Assembly: GCA_963783855.1 (NCBI GenBank)
Contig: CAWAPE010000014.1
Coordinates: 702,559-766,558 of the forward strand
Reading direction: 5' to 3'
DNA: 64,000 nt
From: JAKAGZ01 sp963783855
Lineage (GTDB): Bacteria > Bacteroidota > Ignavibacteria > Ignavibacteriales > Ignavibacteriaceae
Of this stretch, positions 54,556 to 62,650 are shown piece after piece. The notes below the pieces were generated by a model. It saw only the letters and a list, made by a program, of their open reading frames with translations, did not search any database and was not told the DNA's origin. The position numbers and the translations under genes were made by a program. The stretch's first letter is position 1, and each line of letters begins with the position of its first letter.

Positions 54556-56295
54556 TTATTTTGCTTTAGCCTTTTTCTTCACCTTTTTTATAATCTCATT
54601 GATTTTCTTTTTTACGTTTTCAAAATCGTAATCTTCATTAATATAAACTAAAACGCAATCATTTTCTTCACACTTTCGTCGCTTAATTTCGTCCCGTTCC
54701 TGTATTATCTCAAAAGCTTCCTGTCCGCCAAAAAAGTCAATTGGTTCATAATGTTGTGCTCCTTGATACTCTAGCCCTATATTTAGCTGCGGAAAATAAA
54801 TGTCTAAATGCTGTCTCCCTAGCCAATCTGGCGTACCATGATGTATAACTTTATATTCTCGGAAACTTTGAGTTATTTTATAGAATAACTCTGTTTCACT
54901 TATCCAGCCTTCTCCAACTTTGGGCATACCAATTGAAGCCCGGTATAAGTCCTCTGCTTCTTTCAATATTAATCTAAGTTGATTGAGAATGGCTCTTTTT
55001 ATGACATGCGGCATTTCCCCTATATTAATATTAGAATGTCTTTGCATATCATCAAGACCCTTATAAAACTTATACTCTGATTTACTCAAATAAAATTGTT
55101 TGTAATACTCAACATCATAGTTTGCTTTTTGCACATCTTTTTTGTCTTTCCTGAAAAATCTCCAAAACTTGTTACTGTCAGTGTTAGCTGATTTTATAAT
55201 AGTTTGGTATGGTCTTCCATATTGTAAAAATAACTCAAAGAATTTCATCCCCTTTCTTCTTTCATACGTATTAAACTGTTTTTTAGCAAAACGTTTAATT
55301 TCTTCAATGTTATTTTGTCCAAATACTGTTAAATGACTATAACCAGCTAGTTTCACGATTAGTTCACCGTCAAGTAATGGACGCTGTAGTTTGTGCTCAT
55401 AGTCTATTATAGTTTGAATTTTAATAAATTCTTCGTTGTACTTTAACCTCCAGGCATTTTCATAGTCATCATTGTTTTCCATCTTTTCAATAATGGCTGA
55501 TTGAGTATAGCCTTTTGTTCCTGGATAAAACTTTTCAAGATTTTTAAATTGCATCTGGAGTTCCTTTAGACTGTCAGGCTGTGAATTTTCACTTAATAGG
55601 TCGTAGTAGAGTATAAATGAATAGTTATAATTTCCTTCTAAATCCAGAAACTCACTTTTCTTAAATTTCTGCTTATATATCTTATAGAAGTGTTGATGTT
55701 CATAACTTGCATTTTCCAAGTCTTCCACAGAATAAATATATTGGAACTTCCAGTAAGGAACTCCTGGTGGATATTTCTCCAAGTCTTGTTTCGCTTTCGG
55801 TACAATTATTTTTTTGGTTTTACTGTCTTTCCAATAACGCACTTTACCGTGTACAATAATCTCAGAAAGATCTAGTTTATCCTTAAGTCTTTTAGGTAAA
55901 TATAAGTCGCCACCAACGTATGTCAATAATCCTAAATTATTTATTGCCGTATCTTTTAAAACAAGTTTACCGCCCACTTTCTTTAATGCATCCAAGTCAA
56001 TAATATTAGAATAGTGAAAACTTGCATCCCCACCTATTATTTCTAACTTTCCTAGAGTAGTCAAGCAAGGATATACCGTATGAGCACTAATCCAAAAATC
56101 ACCTTTTATTTCTTTAAGGTCACCAAGACTTTCTAAACTTGAATCACTTAAACCTAATGACCCTTTTATTTTTTTAACACCGGTAAGGGTTTTTATGTGT
56201 TCCCCTCTAATTATAAGGTCATTTCTGATGGTGCCTGATTTGGTTAGCTTAATAATGTCTTTTGGGGTCAATATGCCTGAATAGTTGTAAGTCAT
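54556..56295 (-). CDS. leucine-rich-repeat-like domain fused to a VSR-type PD-(D/E)XK nuclease
   Basis: 579 residues. Residues about 25-140 form repeats of the type LxxLGDLKEIKGDFWI / LDALKKVGGKLVL / LGLLTYVGGDLYL, a beta-helix or LRR-like solenoid. A long helical middle follows. The C-terminus (about 475-575) is a restriction-endonuclease fold: HLDIYFPQLNIGLEYQG gives the D and E-x-Q core, RDEIKRRKCEENDC the following helix, and VLVYINED the last strand, as in VSR/DUF559 nucleases. The solenoid may recognise a protein or DNA target. No partner methylase is present. A defence role is inferred from context. Confidence 0.7.
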   Translation of the reverse strand: MTYNYSGILTPKDIIKLTKSGTIRNDLIIRGEHIKTLTGVKKIKGSLGLSDSSLESLGDLKEIKGDFWISAHTVYPCLTTLGKLEIIGGDASFHYSNIIDLDALKKVGGKLVLKDTAINNLGLLTYVGGDLYLPKRLKDKLDLSEIIVHGKVRYWKDSKTKKIIVPKAKQDLEKYPPGVPYWKFQYIYSVEDLENASYEHQHFYKIYKQKFKKSEFLDLEGNYNYSFILYYDLLSENSQPDSLKELQMQFKNLEKFYPGTKGYTQSAIIEKMENNDDYENAWRLKYNEEFIKIQTIIDYEHKLQRPLLDGELIVKLAGYSHLTVFGQNNIEEIKRFAKKQFNTYERRKGMKFFELFLQYGRPYQTIIKSANTDSNKFWRFFRKDKKDVQKANYDVEYYKQFYLSKSEYKFYKGLDDMQRHSNINIGEMPHVIKRAILNQLRLILKEAEDLYRASIGMPKVGEGWISETELFYKITQSFREYKVIHHGTPDWLGRQHLDIYFPQLNIGLEYQGAQHYEPIDFFGGQEAFEIIQERDEIKRRKCEENDCVLVYINEDYDFENVKKKINEIIKKVKKKAKAK

Positions 56296-56586
56296 TTTCT
56301 AAAATAGTAAGCAACGGTTATTTATATTTTATTGTCCTTATCTTTCCAAGTTGGTAGTAAAAACATTATAGTTATTATTATATATTTACTTCTCTGTACA
56401 ATAAATGATTACTGCTTCAATATAATAATAGTGTTTTTTAATAATGGGGTAATACTTTCTCTTAAGTCTAATTTGTACGTTAGTTTTAACTACTATTTGT
56501 ACAATTTAGTCATAACTTAATGCTCATCTCAGATGTCTTACTCACAAACGACGTTCGGCAGATTTGATAGTTATATTTATATTTTT

Positions 56587-57252
56587 CTAAAACCAAATAT
56601 TTGAATAAGAGTCAATTAATGCTACTCTATTTAACCATATATGCATTTCCAAATTTCCACAACAAATTGGTCTTTCTTTTTTCCACCACTCAGTAGCTCT
56701 GATAACCTTTATTAATGAATCCCAGTATCCTTCAAAATCCTTAGCTGCTATGTTTTTAATTTCAAACATACGCGATATTTTGTGCTTATTACCTCCGTTT
56801 AAGCATACAAAATTGTCTGGTCTTTTCATAGCTAACAATCTCGTTGCGGCAGCCAAGCCTAGTCCTTTCTTCTCATTTCTTTTAAATGCGTTACTATACT
56901 TTTCTACAAATTTGTCATAGTGTACTTCTGTTATTTTACCCTTAATAGGGATTACATCCAATGCATCAGATATCTCTTTAAAATTTTTTATTACTTTCCC
57001 TTTAAAATGTCCAAGACCTAACATTGATCCAAATACATTCCATTGTATATAATCTTCTTTCGCAATTCCGCATATGATTTTTCTTTCATCAACCCCCATA
57101 CTTGATAAGCTCTTGTAATGTAAAAATAGTTCTCTAATTGTCCCTAATACAAAAAGCCGTACCCCTAATGCGCCCCTTTTATCTCCTAAAAAAGTGCATA
57201 ATCTTGTTTCATTTTCTTTAAGTACATTAGTGTAATATTCTGTCCAATCCAT
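56587..57252 (-). CDS. unknown protein, 221 aa
   Basis: Soluble alpha/beta protein, with no signal or membrane segment. Notable stretch KGLGLAAATRLLAMKRPDNFVCLNGGNKHKI near residues 130-160 followed by a Trp-rich end (YWDSLIKVIRATEWWKKERP, then MHIWLNRVALID). Unrecognised by eye; the helix-loop around the GLG may bind DNA. It has the same direction as the nuclease fusion, 290 bases away, so separate transcription is possible. Confidence 0.5.
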   Translation of the reverse strand: MDWTEYYTNVLKENETRLCTFLGDKRGALGVRLFVLGTIRELFLHYKSLSSMGVDERKIICGIAKEDYIQWNVFGSMLGLGHFKGKVIKNFKEISDALDVIPIKGKITEVHYDKFVEKYSNAFKRNEKKGLGLAAATRLLAMKRPDNFVCLNGGNKHKISRMFEIKNIAAKDFEGYWDSLIKVIRATEWWKKERPICCGNLEMHIWLNRVALIDSYSNIWF

Positions 57253-57580
57253 TTAAGCCCCTAAAATAATTGTGCATCTTTAATAGCTAACAGGTCTTCC
57301 CCTGTTATATTTATATTAATTGTGCACATTTTTGATATTGTATATAAGATGTGTGCCCCTATCCTTAATTTAATATAACTTAAACATTTTCACTCAGTTG
57401 TGCAACAATATTTTAACTTTTGGTAGGTCCGGTCAGATATTATCAAAAATATTTATACAATATTATTTATTGCATAAATAAAATAAAATCACAAACTTGT
57501 AATATCTTTCTTAAGGGGTACTATCAATTCTATAAATGTAGTCCAGTATCCTTTTTCTTAAAATATTAGGGTCATAATAA
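57253..57580. other. divergent intergenic region, AT-rich
   Basis: About 330 bases between divergent genes. One clear hairpin, TAACAGG / CCTGTTA with a TCTTCC-type loop (57281-57306). The remainder is AT-rich and likely carries promoters for both sides, but no convincing pair of elements was identified. Confidence 0.4.
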
Positions 57581-58555
57581 ATGTTAGAAAAAGATATAGA
57601 AGAATTAATAGCAAATTATCCTGACGATTTTTTCCCTGACTACAATTTAAAATTAATTGATAGACAAGGGATCTTGGATAATACTGCACGTTTTGATTTA
57701 TTATTTAATGATAATAATGGCAATACAATCCTAATGGAATTAAAAGCAAAGAAAGCTTCTGCTGATAATATTGATCAGATAATAACATACCAGGATAAAT
57801 TGATAAGAAAGGGCAAAGTTTATGCACATATGTGGCTAATTGCCCCTAATATACCTTTTGCTTTACAAAAAAGATTAAACGATTTTAATATAAAGTTTTT
57901 CGAAATAAAAGAAGATAAATTTAAACGAGTTGCAAAAAAAAGAAATTATAATATTAAAGAAATAAAGCGCACCACTCCCAAAAGTAAGGGCACCATTTCC
58001 TATAAAAATAAATATAACTTAAAGACTATAAACTTAAAAGATCATGATTTTAATAATGGGCACCCTTATGAAAAATTGATTAATGAACTCAGAAACAAGG
58101 TTGTCTTAAAACCACAGTGGCTAAATAATTTATCACTTAAACGAAATTTTTTTATCGATAGGGTGGAACGGGGAAATTATCCAGAAAAATATTGCATTTA
58201 TAGGTTTCTTTATCAGTGGAAGAAAGGGCTTAAAGGTATCGAGTTACAATTTGGTATATTTGATAAAAGTTATTTCTTTTATAAAAAGTTTGAAAATGAT
58301 GAATTTGGCATCTTAGTTTATCTAAAAAACGGAACATTAAATAAAAATGATTACACAAGTTTTGTTTCAAAAATTACAAGTTTAGGCTATTATCAGTATC
58401 GTAATAAGATCAAAGATCCTATTCCTTATAAAGAATGGTTCATTAAAACTTTTGATTCTTCAAAAGAAGAGCACAAACTTGAAATAAATAATCTTTTTGC
58501 AATAACAACAAAAGAACTTTCTAAGTTAGGTAATATTTTCTTAGAATATTTTTAA
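57581..58555 (+). CDS. NucS-like (DUF91-type) PD-(D/E)XK nuclease protein
   Basis: 324 residues. The N-terminal ~115 residues are a NucS C-domain-type nuclease: TARFDLLFNDNNGNTILMELKAKKA gives the catalytic D and E-x-K (residues about 39-54), followed by DQIITYQDKL (the Gln-x-x-x-Tyr motif). The rest is a separate domain of about 200 residues ending in TKELSKLGNIFLEYF with no motif recognised. NucS-fold nucleases cut DNA at mismatches or branched ends and also occur in defence loci. It is five bases upstream of the next gene, forming a small plus-strand operon. Confidence 0.7.
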   Translation: MLEKDIEELIANYPDDFFPDYNLKLIDRQGILDNTARFDLLFNDNNGNTILMELKAKKASADNIDQIITYQDKLIRKGKVYAHMWLIAPNIPFALQKRLNDFNIKFFEIKEDKFKRVAKKRNYNIKEIKRTTPKSKGTISYKNKYNLKTINLKDHDFNNGHPYEKLINELRNKVVLKPQWLNNLSLKRNFFIDRVERGNYPEKYCIYRFLYQWKKGLKGIELQFGIFDKSYFFYKKFENDEFGILVYLKNGTLNKNDYTSFVSKITSLGYYQYRNKIKDPIPYKEWFIKTFDSSKEEHKLEINNLFAITTKELSKLGNIFLEYF

Positions 58556-58560
58556 GATTA

Positions 58561-58968
58561 GTGCGCAAATTTTTTATTAATAACATAAGAAGCATAAAAA
58601 CTAAAAGAATTAGAATAAACTATAGAGGTAGCAAGTTGTGGGATAAATTTTCAATAAATGCAAATTATCAAATAGGTGATACTATTATGGTAAACTTAGG
58701 TTCCCATTCAATTAGCGGCATCCTTTCCAAGGTGGATGAAGATAGCTTAATGCTAATTGACGAATCCGAGTCGGGCGAACAATTTGCAAATAATATTTTA
58801 TTCGAACATATTCTTTTAATTACTCAAAAGCTAAATATTCATAACGTAAATAAGCTTATTCAAGACAATGATATTAAAGACATTGACATACCACTGGAAG
58901 AAGATAATAACTACGAAGATGATGATTACGATGAAGATGTTGACTACTTTACTCCAGAACCCGGTTAA
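58561..58968 (+). CDS. small acidic-tailed protein of unknown function
   Basis: 135 residues if the GTG at 58561 is the start; no ATG lies near and the ribosome site is weak. The N-terminus is basic (KTKRIRINYRGSK), then a small beta-barrel-like segment (YQIGDTIMVNLGSHSISGILSKVDEDSLMLID, about 36-70), and a strongly acidic tail (EEDNNYEDDDYDEDVDYF). Such an acidic tail could mask a nucleic-acid site or inhibit the nuclease encoded just upstream; this is inference only. Confidence 0.5.
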   Translation: MRKFFINNIRSIKTKRIRINYRGSKLWDKFSINANYQIGDTIMVNLGSHSISGILSKVDEDSLMLIDESESGEQFANNILFEHILLITQKLNIHNVNKLIQDNDIKDIDIPLEEDNNYEDDDYDEDVDYFTPEPG

Positions 58969-59091
58969 ATTAAAATCACATTAACTATATCATTTTTGCT
59001 AAATATTTCCACTAAAAGAGTATTGCATTTTGTTATTATGATTCTTCATAATTTATGATGATAAGTTTCTTTATGTAGCAGTTGTACTCTT

Positions 59092-59199
59092 TACCCCGCT
59101 AAGGTGGGGAAAAACGAATGCCAATAATCTTAAAAACCCCGCACCGAAAAGGCGGTCGCTGTTGAGTTTACCTGCCGAAGGCAAGGGCGCAGGTTATAC
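59092..59199. repeat. attC-like right half (site h), separated from any left half
   Basis: It ends in GGCGG-T-CGC-T-GTT-G-AG, then a 20-base insert containing CCTGCCGAAGGCA, then GGCGCAG-GTTATAC. This is the standard arm interrupted by the small palindromic repeat. The matching standard left arm is absent. The nearest cassette box to the left is at 53766, so about 5.3 kb lies between two half sites. Confidence 0.65.
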
Positions 59200-59203
59200 A
59201 AAA

Positions 59204-59773
59204 CTATTTTATTTTGAATCTATTCTTGTCAAATATTAATAATCCTTTATCTTCACCGTTCATTTTAGTTAGGTAATCTCTAATTTCCTGTAACGTTCTA
59301 GTTCCATACTGTATCCTTTCTTTATCAGAAACAATTGTAGTATCAATATTTTGCAAATAATATTTTTTGTCCATTACTACGAATTGTGTCCCATAAATTT
59401 GTGGTTTCCTAATACTTATTAAGTATCTGTCATAACTTGCTGCTATTAACCAGCGCGCGCTACTGTTAGCAGAATCTATTTGAACAGCCTTTTGGGCAAA
59501 TTGCCATGCCATCTTATATGAAGGTGCTTTATTTCCGTGTTGAAATATCATAGCTGCACGATAATAATCATTTGAAGTAGATAATTTGTTTTCTTCAATT
59601 AACATATTTACTTCGGCTCTCCTTGCTGAATCCTGTCTTATTAGTTCAGTCCAATCTATATTCTCAACTTTTCTGGCGTTTTGGTCCTGTTCATATAGTA
59701 ATTTTAATTCCCGATTATCTTGGCAACAAATGACAATTGTAAAAGAAAAAACTAATATTAATATTTTAGACAT
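59204..59773 (-). CDS. lipoprotein of a Bacteroidota-specific family
   Basis: 189 residues with a lipoprotein signal (LVFSFTIVICC). Conserved-looking features: AAMIFQHGNKAPSYKMAWQFAQKAVQIDSANSSARWLIAASYDRYL and KPQIYGTQFVV, then DKERIQYGTRTLQEIRDYL. The YGTQF signature recurs in hypothetical Bacteroidota proteins of this length; I cannot name an activity. The 12-base private boxes GTTATACAAAAC / GTTTTGTATAAC are the best-conserved cassette ends in the window. Confidence 0.6.
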   Translation of the reverse strand: MSKILILVFSFTIVICCQDNRELKLLYEQDQNARKVENIDWTELIRQDSARRAEVNMLIEENKLSTSNDYYRAAMIFQHGNKAPSYKMAWQFAQKAVQIDSANSSARWLIAASYDRYLISIRKPQIYGTQFVVMDKKYYLQNIDTTIVSDKERIQYGTRTLQEIRDYLTKMNGEDKGLLIFDKNRFKIK

Positions 59774-59792
59774 AGCGTTACCTGTTTGTTTT

Positions 59793-60079
59793 GTATAACA
59801 GAGTTGCGGCTAACGCGTCCGCCCCAAACTAACGGGCTGAGCAGAAGCACAACGCCAATTGTTATGCAAGCTGTGCTAACCCTGCCTACAGGCAGGCAGG
59901 TTTCAACGTAAGTACAGTTTGCAAGAATGTTATTTAATAGAACTACTTTTAAAAGTTAGCCGAAACAGCCTGCCCCGCCAACGGCGGGGGAACGACTAAC
60001 TTCAAAATTATAAAAATGCCAAATTCGAATATAGTTTACCCCGATTTGCGGGGGCGTCCACTTGATTGGCTCGTTATGC
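59793..60079. repeat. attC-like site i (287 bases)
   Basis: GTATAAC to GTTATGC. Left arm GTTGCGGCTAACGCGTCCGCCCC; the right arm GGGGGCG-T-CCACTT-G-ATTGGC is more diverged. Inner hairpin GCAAGCTGTGCT ... AGTACAGTTTGC (59869-59922) with a CCTGCCTACAGGCAGG palindrome in its loop. A further GC-rich palindrome, CCCCGCCAACGGCGGGG, lies at about 59973-59990. Confidence 0.75.
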
Positions 60080-60083
60080 TTTT

Positions 60084-60806
60084 TTATGGATATAATATTG
60101 TTCTATTAATTGTATCTACAACTCCGTGAATTACCATTGCAGCTTGTTCACGTGATGGAACTGGGATTTTTTCTTTTGCATGAACTGCTGGTATTCTACT
60201 TTTATTAATGATCGCTGCAACTTCTAAAAGTGATTGATCAAGATATTTCTCGATATTTGCTTCTTTAATTTTATTTAACAACTGACCAATCATAAATCTA
60301 TCTTCAAACTGAATATTATTATCAATCAACAGTTGTTTTAAACATATTTCTAAAATTTTTCCAGATAATGATAAACAAGCAATGAAGCATTTATTATTAA
60401 AACATACTTTCAATTCCTTTAGGCTGGCAATAAAATCATCTTTATAAATATTGTTAATTTCTTTCTCTAAACATTTATCGATAAGTTCAGCAATAGTTTT
60501 AGAAGCTTCATCTTGTGGTTCATATAAATTAAAAACAACTTTTGATATTGATTCATCATCTGTTAAATCATTTAGCAGTTTTGGATTGATACGATATGTA
60601 AATCCAATTCCTGATGAACCGAAGGTTGGTTGAACATCAATCACGATTTGATGTTTGCCTAAAAATTCAAGAGAGTTTGCAATTGATGCATTACCAGCAG
60701 TTCTAATTTTTTCATCCGCATTTGCCTCAGTATAACTTTCAGAATCTGAACGTTGACTGATAATTCCATTTCTTGTTAAAAGGAACCCTAATTCTTTTTC
60801 TTCCAT
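60084..60806 (-). CDS. HEPN-like protein with variable N-terminal domain
   Basis: 240 residues. Residues 1-85 form a small alpha/beta domain. Residues about 110-238 form a helical bundle with N201-x-x-R204-x4-H209 (NKSRIPAVHAKE), the HEPN RNase motif, preceded by CFIACLSLSGKILEICLKQLL typical of DUF4145-like HEPN proteins. It is unrelated in sequence to the HEPN cassette at 53057. Boxes GTTATGCTTTT / AAAAGCATAAC match. Likely an RNA-targeting toxin or defence factor. Confidence 0.68.
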   Translation of the reverse strand: MEEKELGFLLTRNGIISQRSDSESYTEANADEKIRTAGNASIANSLEFLGKHQIVIDVQPTFGSSGIGFTYRINPKLLNDLTDDESISKVVFNLYEPQDEASKTIAELIDKCLEKEINNIYKDDFIASLKELKVCFNNKCFIACLSLSGKILEICLKQLLIDNNIQFEDRFMIGQLLNKIKEANIEKYLDQSLLEVAAIINKSRIPAVHAKEKIPVPSREQAAMVIHGVVDTINRTILYP

Positions 60807-60819
60807 ATTTTTGTTAAAA

Positions 60820-61043
60820 GCATAACGAAGTTGCGGCTAACGCGCCGCCCAGAAAAAACGGAACGAATAGAACCACAACGCCGATTGTTATGCAAACTGT
60901 GCTTAATTTTCTCATAAGTACAGTTTGCAAATTTGTTAATTAAAAAGTTCACGCTCAAAGTAATGCCGAACGAAAACTAAATTTCCAAAACCTTAAAAAC
61001 CTCACACCGATTCGGCGGTCGCTGTTGAGGCGCAGGTTAGGGC
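60820..61043. repeat. attC-like site j
   Basis: 224 bases, GCATAAC to GTTAGGG. Left arm GTTGCGGCTAACGCGCCGCC, right arm GGCGG-T-CGC-T-GTT-G-AGGCGCAG. Inner hairpin GCAAACTGTGCTTA / TAAGTACAGTTTGC (about 60893-60930). Confidence 0.83.
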
Positions 61044-61044
61044 T

Positions 61045-61977
61045 TCACTTACTAATATTATCTTTGTAAAAATTAATTATACGATTTTTTAATTCTTCTC
61101 CACCAACTTGTGTAAGGTTGTAATGAGTACCTTTTTCTATTGGGTACCATATTTTATTTTTAGATTTTAGATTATCAAACACTTCTTTACCATAAATCGA
61201 TGAAATATGTTTGTCAGCAAGACCGTGAACTATCATTACAGGTTGGGTAATGTCTTTTGCAGCTAAGACTGGTTGAACTGAATCAACCTTAAAATGTGCA
61301 ATTTGCTCCGTATACTTTAACGCTGCATCAGGAATATAATTTATATGGAATAAAAACATTCGCGCAAAATAATCGTGGATAACCTCTCGTAAATTTGCAA
61401 AAGGACTCTCAGCAATTCCACAAACAATTCTTTTATCAATTGCCATTGTTTGGATTGCTACAGCAGCTCCAAGTGAATTTCCGAAAACTCCATACGGAAC
61501 CGAATTTGGAAATCTAGTAATAGTTGAATCAATATATGAAGACAAATCTCCTTTTTCATAATAACCAAAAGTGCAATTGATACCTCCACTTTCCCCATTT
61601 GCTCTTGAATCATAAAGCACACAATTAAAACCATTGTTGGCTAATAATTCAGCAGTTGATAACATTGTTGCTTTGCAGCTTGCTATTCCGTGCAATAGGA
61701 AAATTGTTCCCAGAGACTGCTTTTGATTTGAATAAACAAACCAGCCTTTTAGCTTTATAGAATCTTGAACAGTAATATTAAAATCAGTCCATTTTAAACC
61801 CAGGTCTTTTGGTGAGATTATCCCAGAATTATATTTTATCAAATTTTCTTTAGTACATATTGATGGTCTAATAGCCGAATATGGAAGGACATTAACAATC
61901 GCATAATTAATCCCCCAATATCCTAAGATTACAATTAGAATTATGATGCCAAGAATTAAACGATAATGTTTTTTCAT
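61045..61977 (-). CDS. membrane-anchored alpha/beta hydrolase
   Basis: 310 residues from the ATG at 61977 (MKKHYRLILG). The longer frame to 62109 reads through the attC-like site and is rejected. One N-terminal membrane helix (about 6-28) precedes a hydrolase domain: LLHGIASCKATML, nucleophile FGNSLGAAV, acid in VHGLADKHIS and His in KGTHYNLTQVGG. It resembles BAAT/YqkD-type serine hydrolases; the substrate is unknown. Boxes GTTAGGGC / GCCCTAAC bracket it. Confidence 0.8.
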   Translation of the reverse strand: MKKHYRLILGIIILIVILGYWGINYAIVNVLPYSAIRPSICTKENLIKYNSGIISPKDLGLKWTDFNITVQDSIKLKGWFVYSNQKQSLGTIFLLHGIASCKATMLSTAELLANNGFNCVLYDSRANGESGGINCTFGYYEKGDLSSYIDSTITRFPNSVPYGVFGNSLGAAVAIQTMAIDKRIVCGIAESPFANLREVIHDYFARMFLFHINYIPDAALKYTEQIAHFKVDSVQPVLAAKDITQPVMIVHGLADKHISSIYGKEVFDNLKSKNKIWYPIEKGTHYNLTQVGGEELKNRIINFYKDNISK

Positions 61978-61991
61978 AATTTTTTGTTTGA

Positions 61992-62216
61992 GCCCTAACA
62001 GAGTTGCGGCTAACGCGCCGCCCATAAATGACGGGCAGGTTAGAACCGAAACGCCGATTGTTATGCAAGCTGTGCTTAACTTTCTCGTAAGTACAGTTTG
62101 CAAATTCATTAATTAGAAAGATCACTTTAAAAGAAACACAGAACGAAAAGCAAATGCCCAAAGACCTAAAAAATGCCTCACCGATTTGGCGGTCGCTGTT
62201 GAGCTGCAGGTTAGGT
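61992..62216. repeat. attC-like site k
   Basis: 225 bases, GCCCTAAC to GTTAGGT. Left arm GTTGCGGCTAACGCGCCGCC, right arm GGCGG-T-CGC-T-GTT-G-AGCTGCAG. Inner hairpin GCAAGCTGTGCTTA / TAAGTACAGTTTGC, closely similar to site j. Confidence 0.83.
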
Positions 62217-62633
62217 TACTTTACATATAATTGAAGATAAAACAATAATTGTAAATACAACAAATAAAATAAAAGCAGACTTATAATTTAGCTGTTTATA
62301 TTTTTTGATAACCAAATCAATCTCTTCACTCCCTGTGCTATGTCCGAAACTTATTAGAGAATTAAAGCGCAAAGAACTTATCCCCAGGTCATACCCTAAT
62401 AATTTTGATGATAATTTTTTGTAAACATCCGGGAAATTCTTTTCAATATTTTTGTATATATAATTTCGCACTTTTAAAGAATTTCTTAGTAACAAAAAGA
62501 AACAAAAAATAAAATAAACAAATATGAAGGCGCGTGGCAGAACAAATGAATTAACTTTAAAATAGACAACAAGTAATAGGAAAACCGTGGTAATTGATAT
62601 TATGAATATCAAAACTTTATTTAGCTTAAACAT
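62211..62633 (-). CDS. three-helix membrane protein of unknown function (140 aa)
   Basis: Start taken at the ATG at 62633 (MFKLNKVLIFIIS). The frame continues to 62780, but that would run into the insertion sequence. Hydrophobic helices at about 6-24, 30-49 and 117-137, with a cytosolic or periplasmic middle containing LRFNSLISFGHSTGSEEIDLVIKKYK. The TAA stop is inside the box ACCTAAC. No family recognised. Confidence 0.6.
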   Translation of the reverse strand: MFKLNKVLIFIISITTVFLLLVVYFKVNSFVLPRAFIFVYFIFCFFLLLRNSLKVRNYIYKNIEKNFPDVYKKLSSKLLGYDLGISSLRFNSLISFGHSTGSEEIDLVIKKYKQLNYKSAFILFVVFTIIVLSSIICKVT

Positions 62634-62650
62634 ATTTTCCAAATTTAGTA

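Noticed and set aside
61978..62109. N-terminal extension of the alpha/beta hydrolase frame
   Set aside because: It translates the attC-like hairpin between two cassettes; the Met at 61977 starts a normal membrane anchor.
48862..62216. CRISPR array as an explanation of the regular repeats
   Set aside because: Repeats are 190-290 bases, imperfect palindromes separated by whole genes; no short direct repeats with unique spacers and no cas genes.
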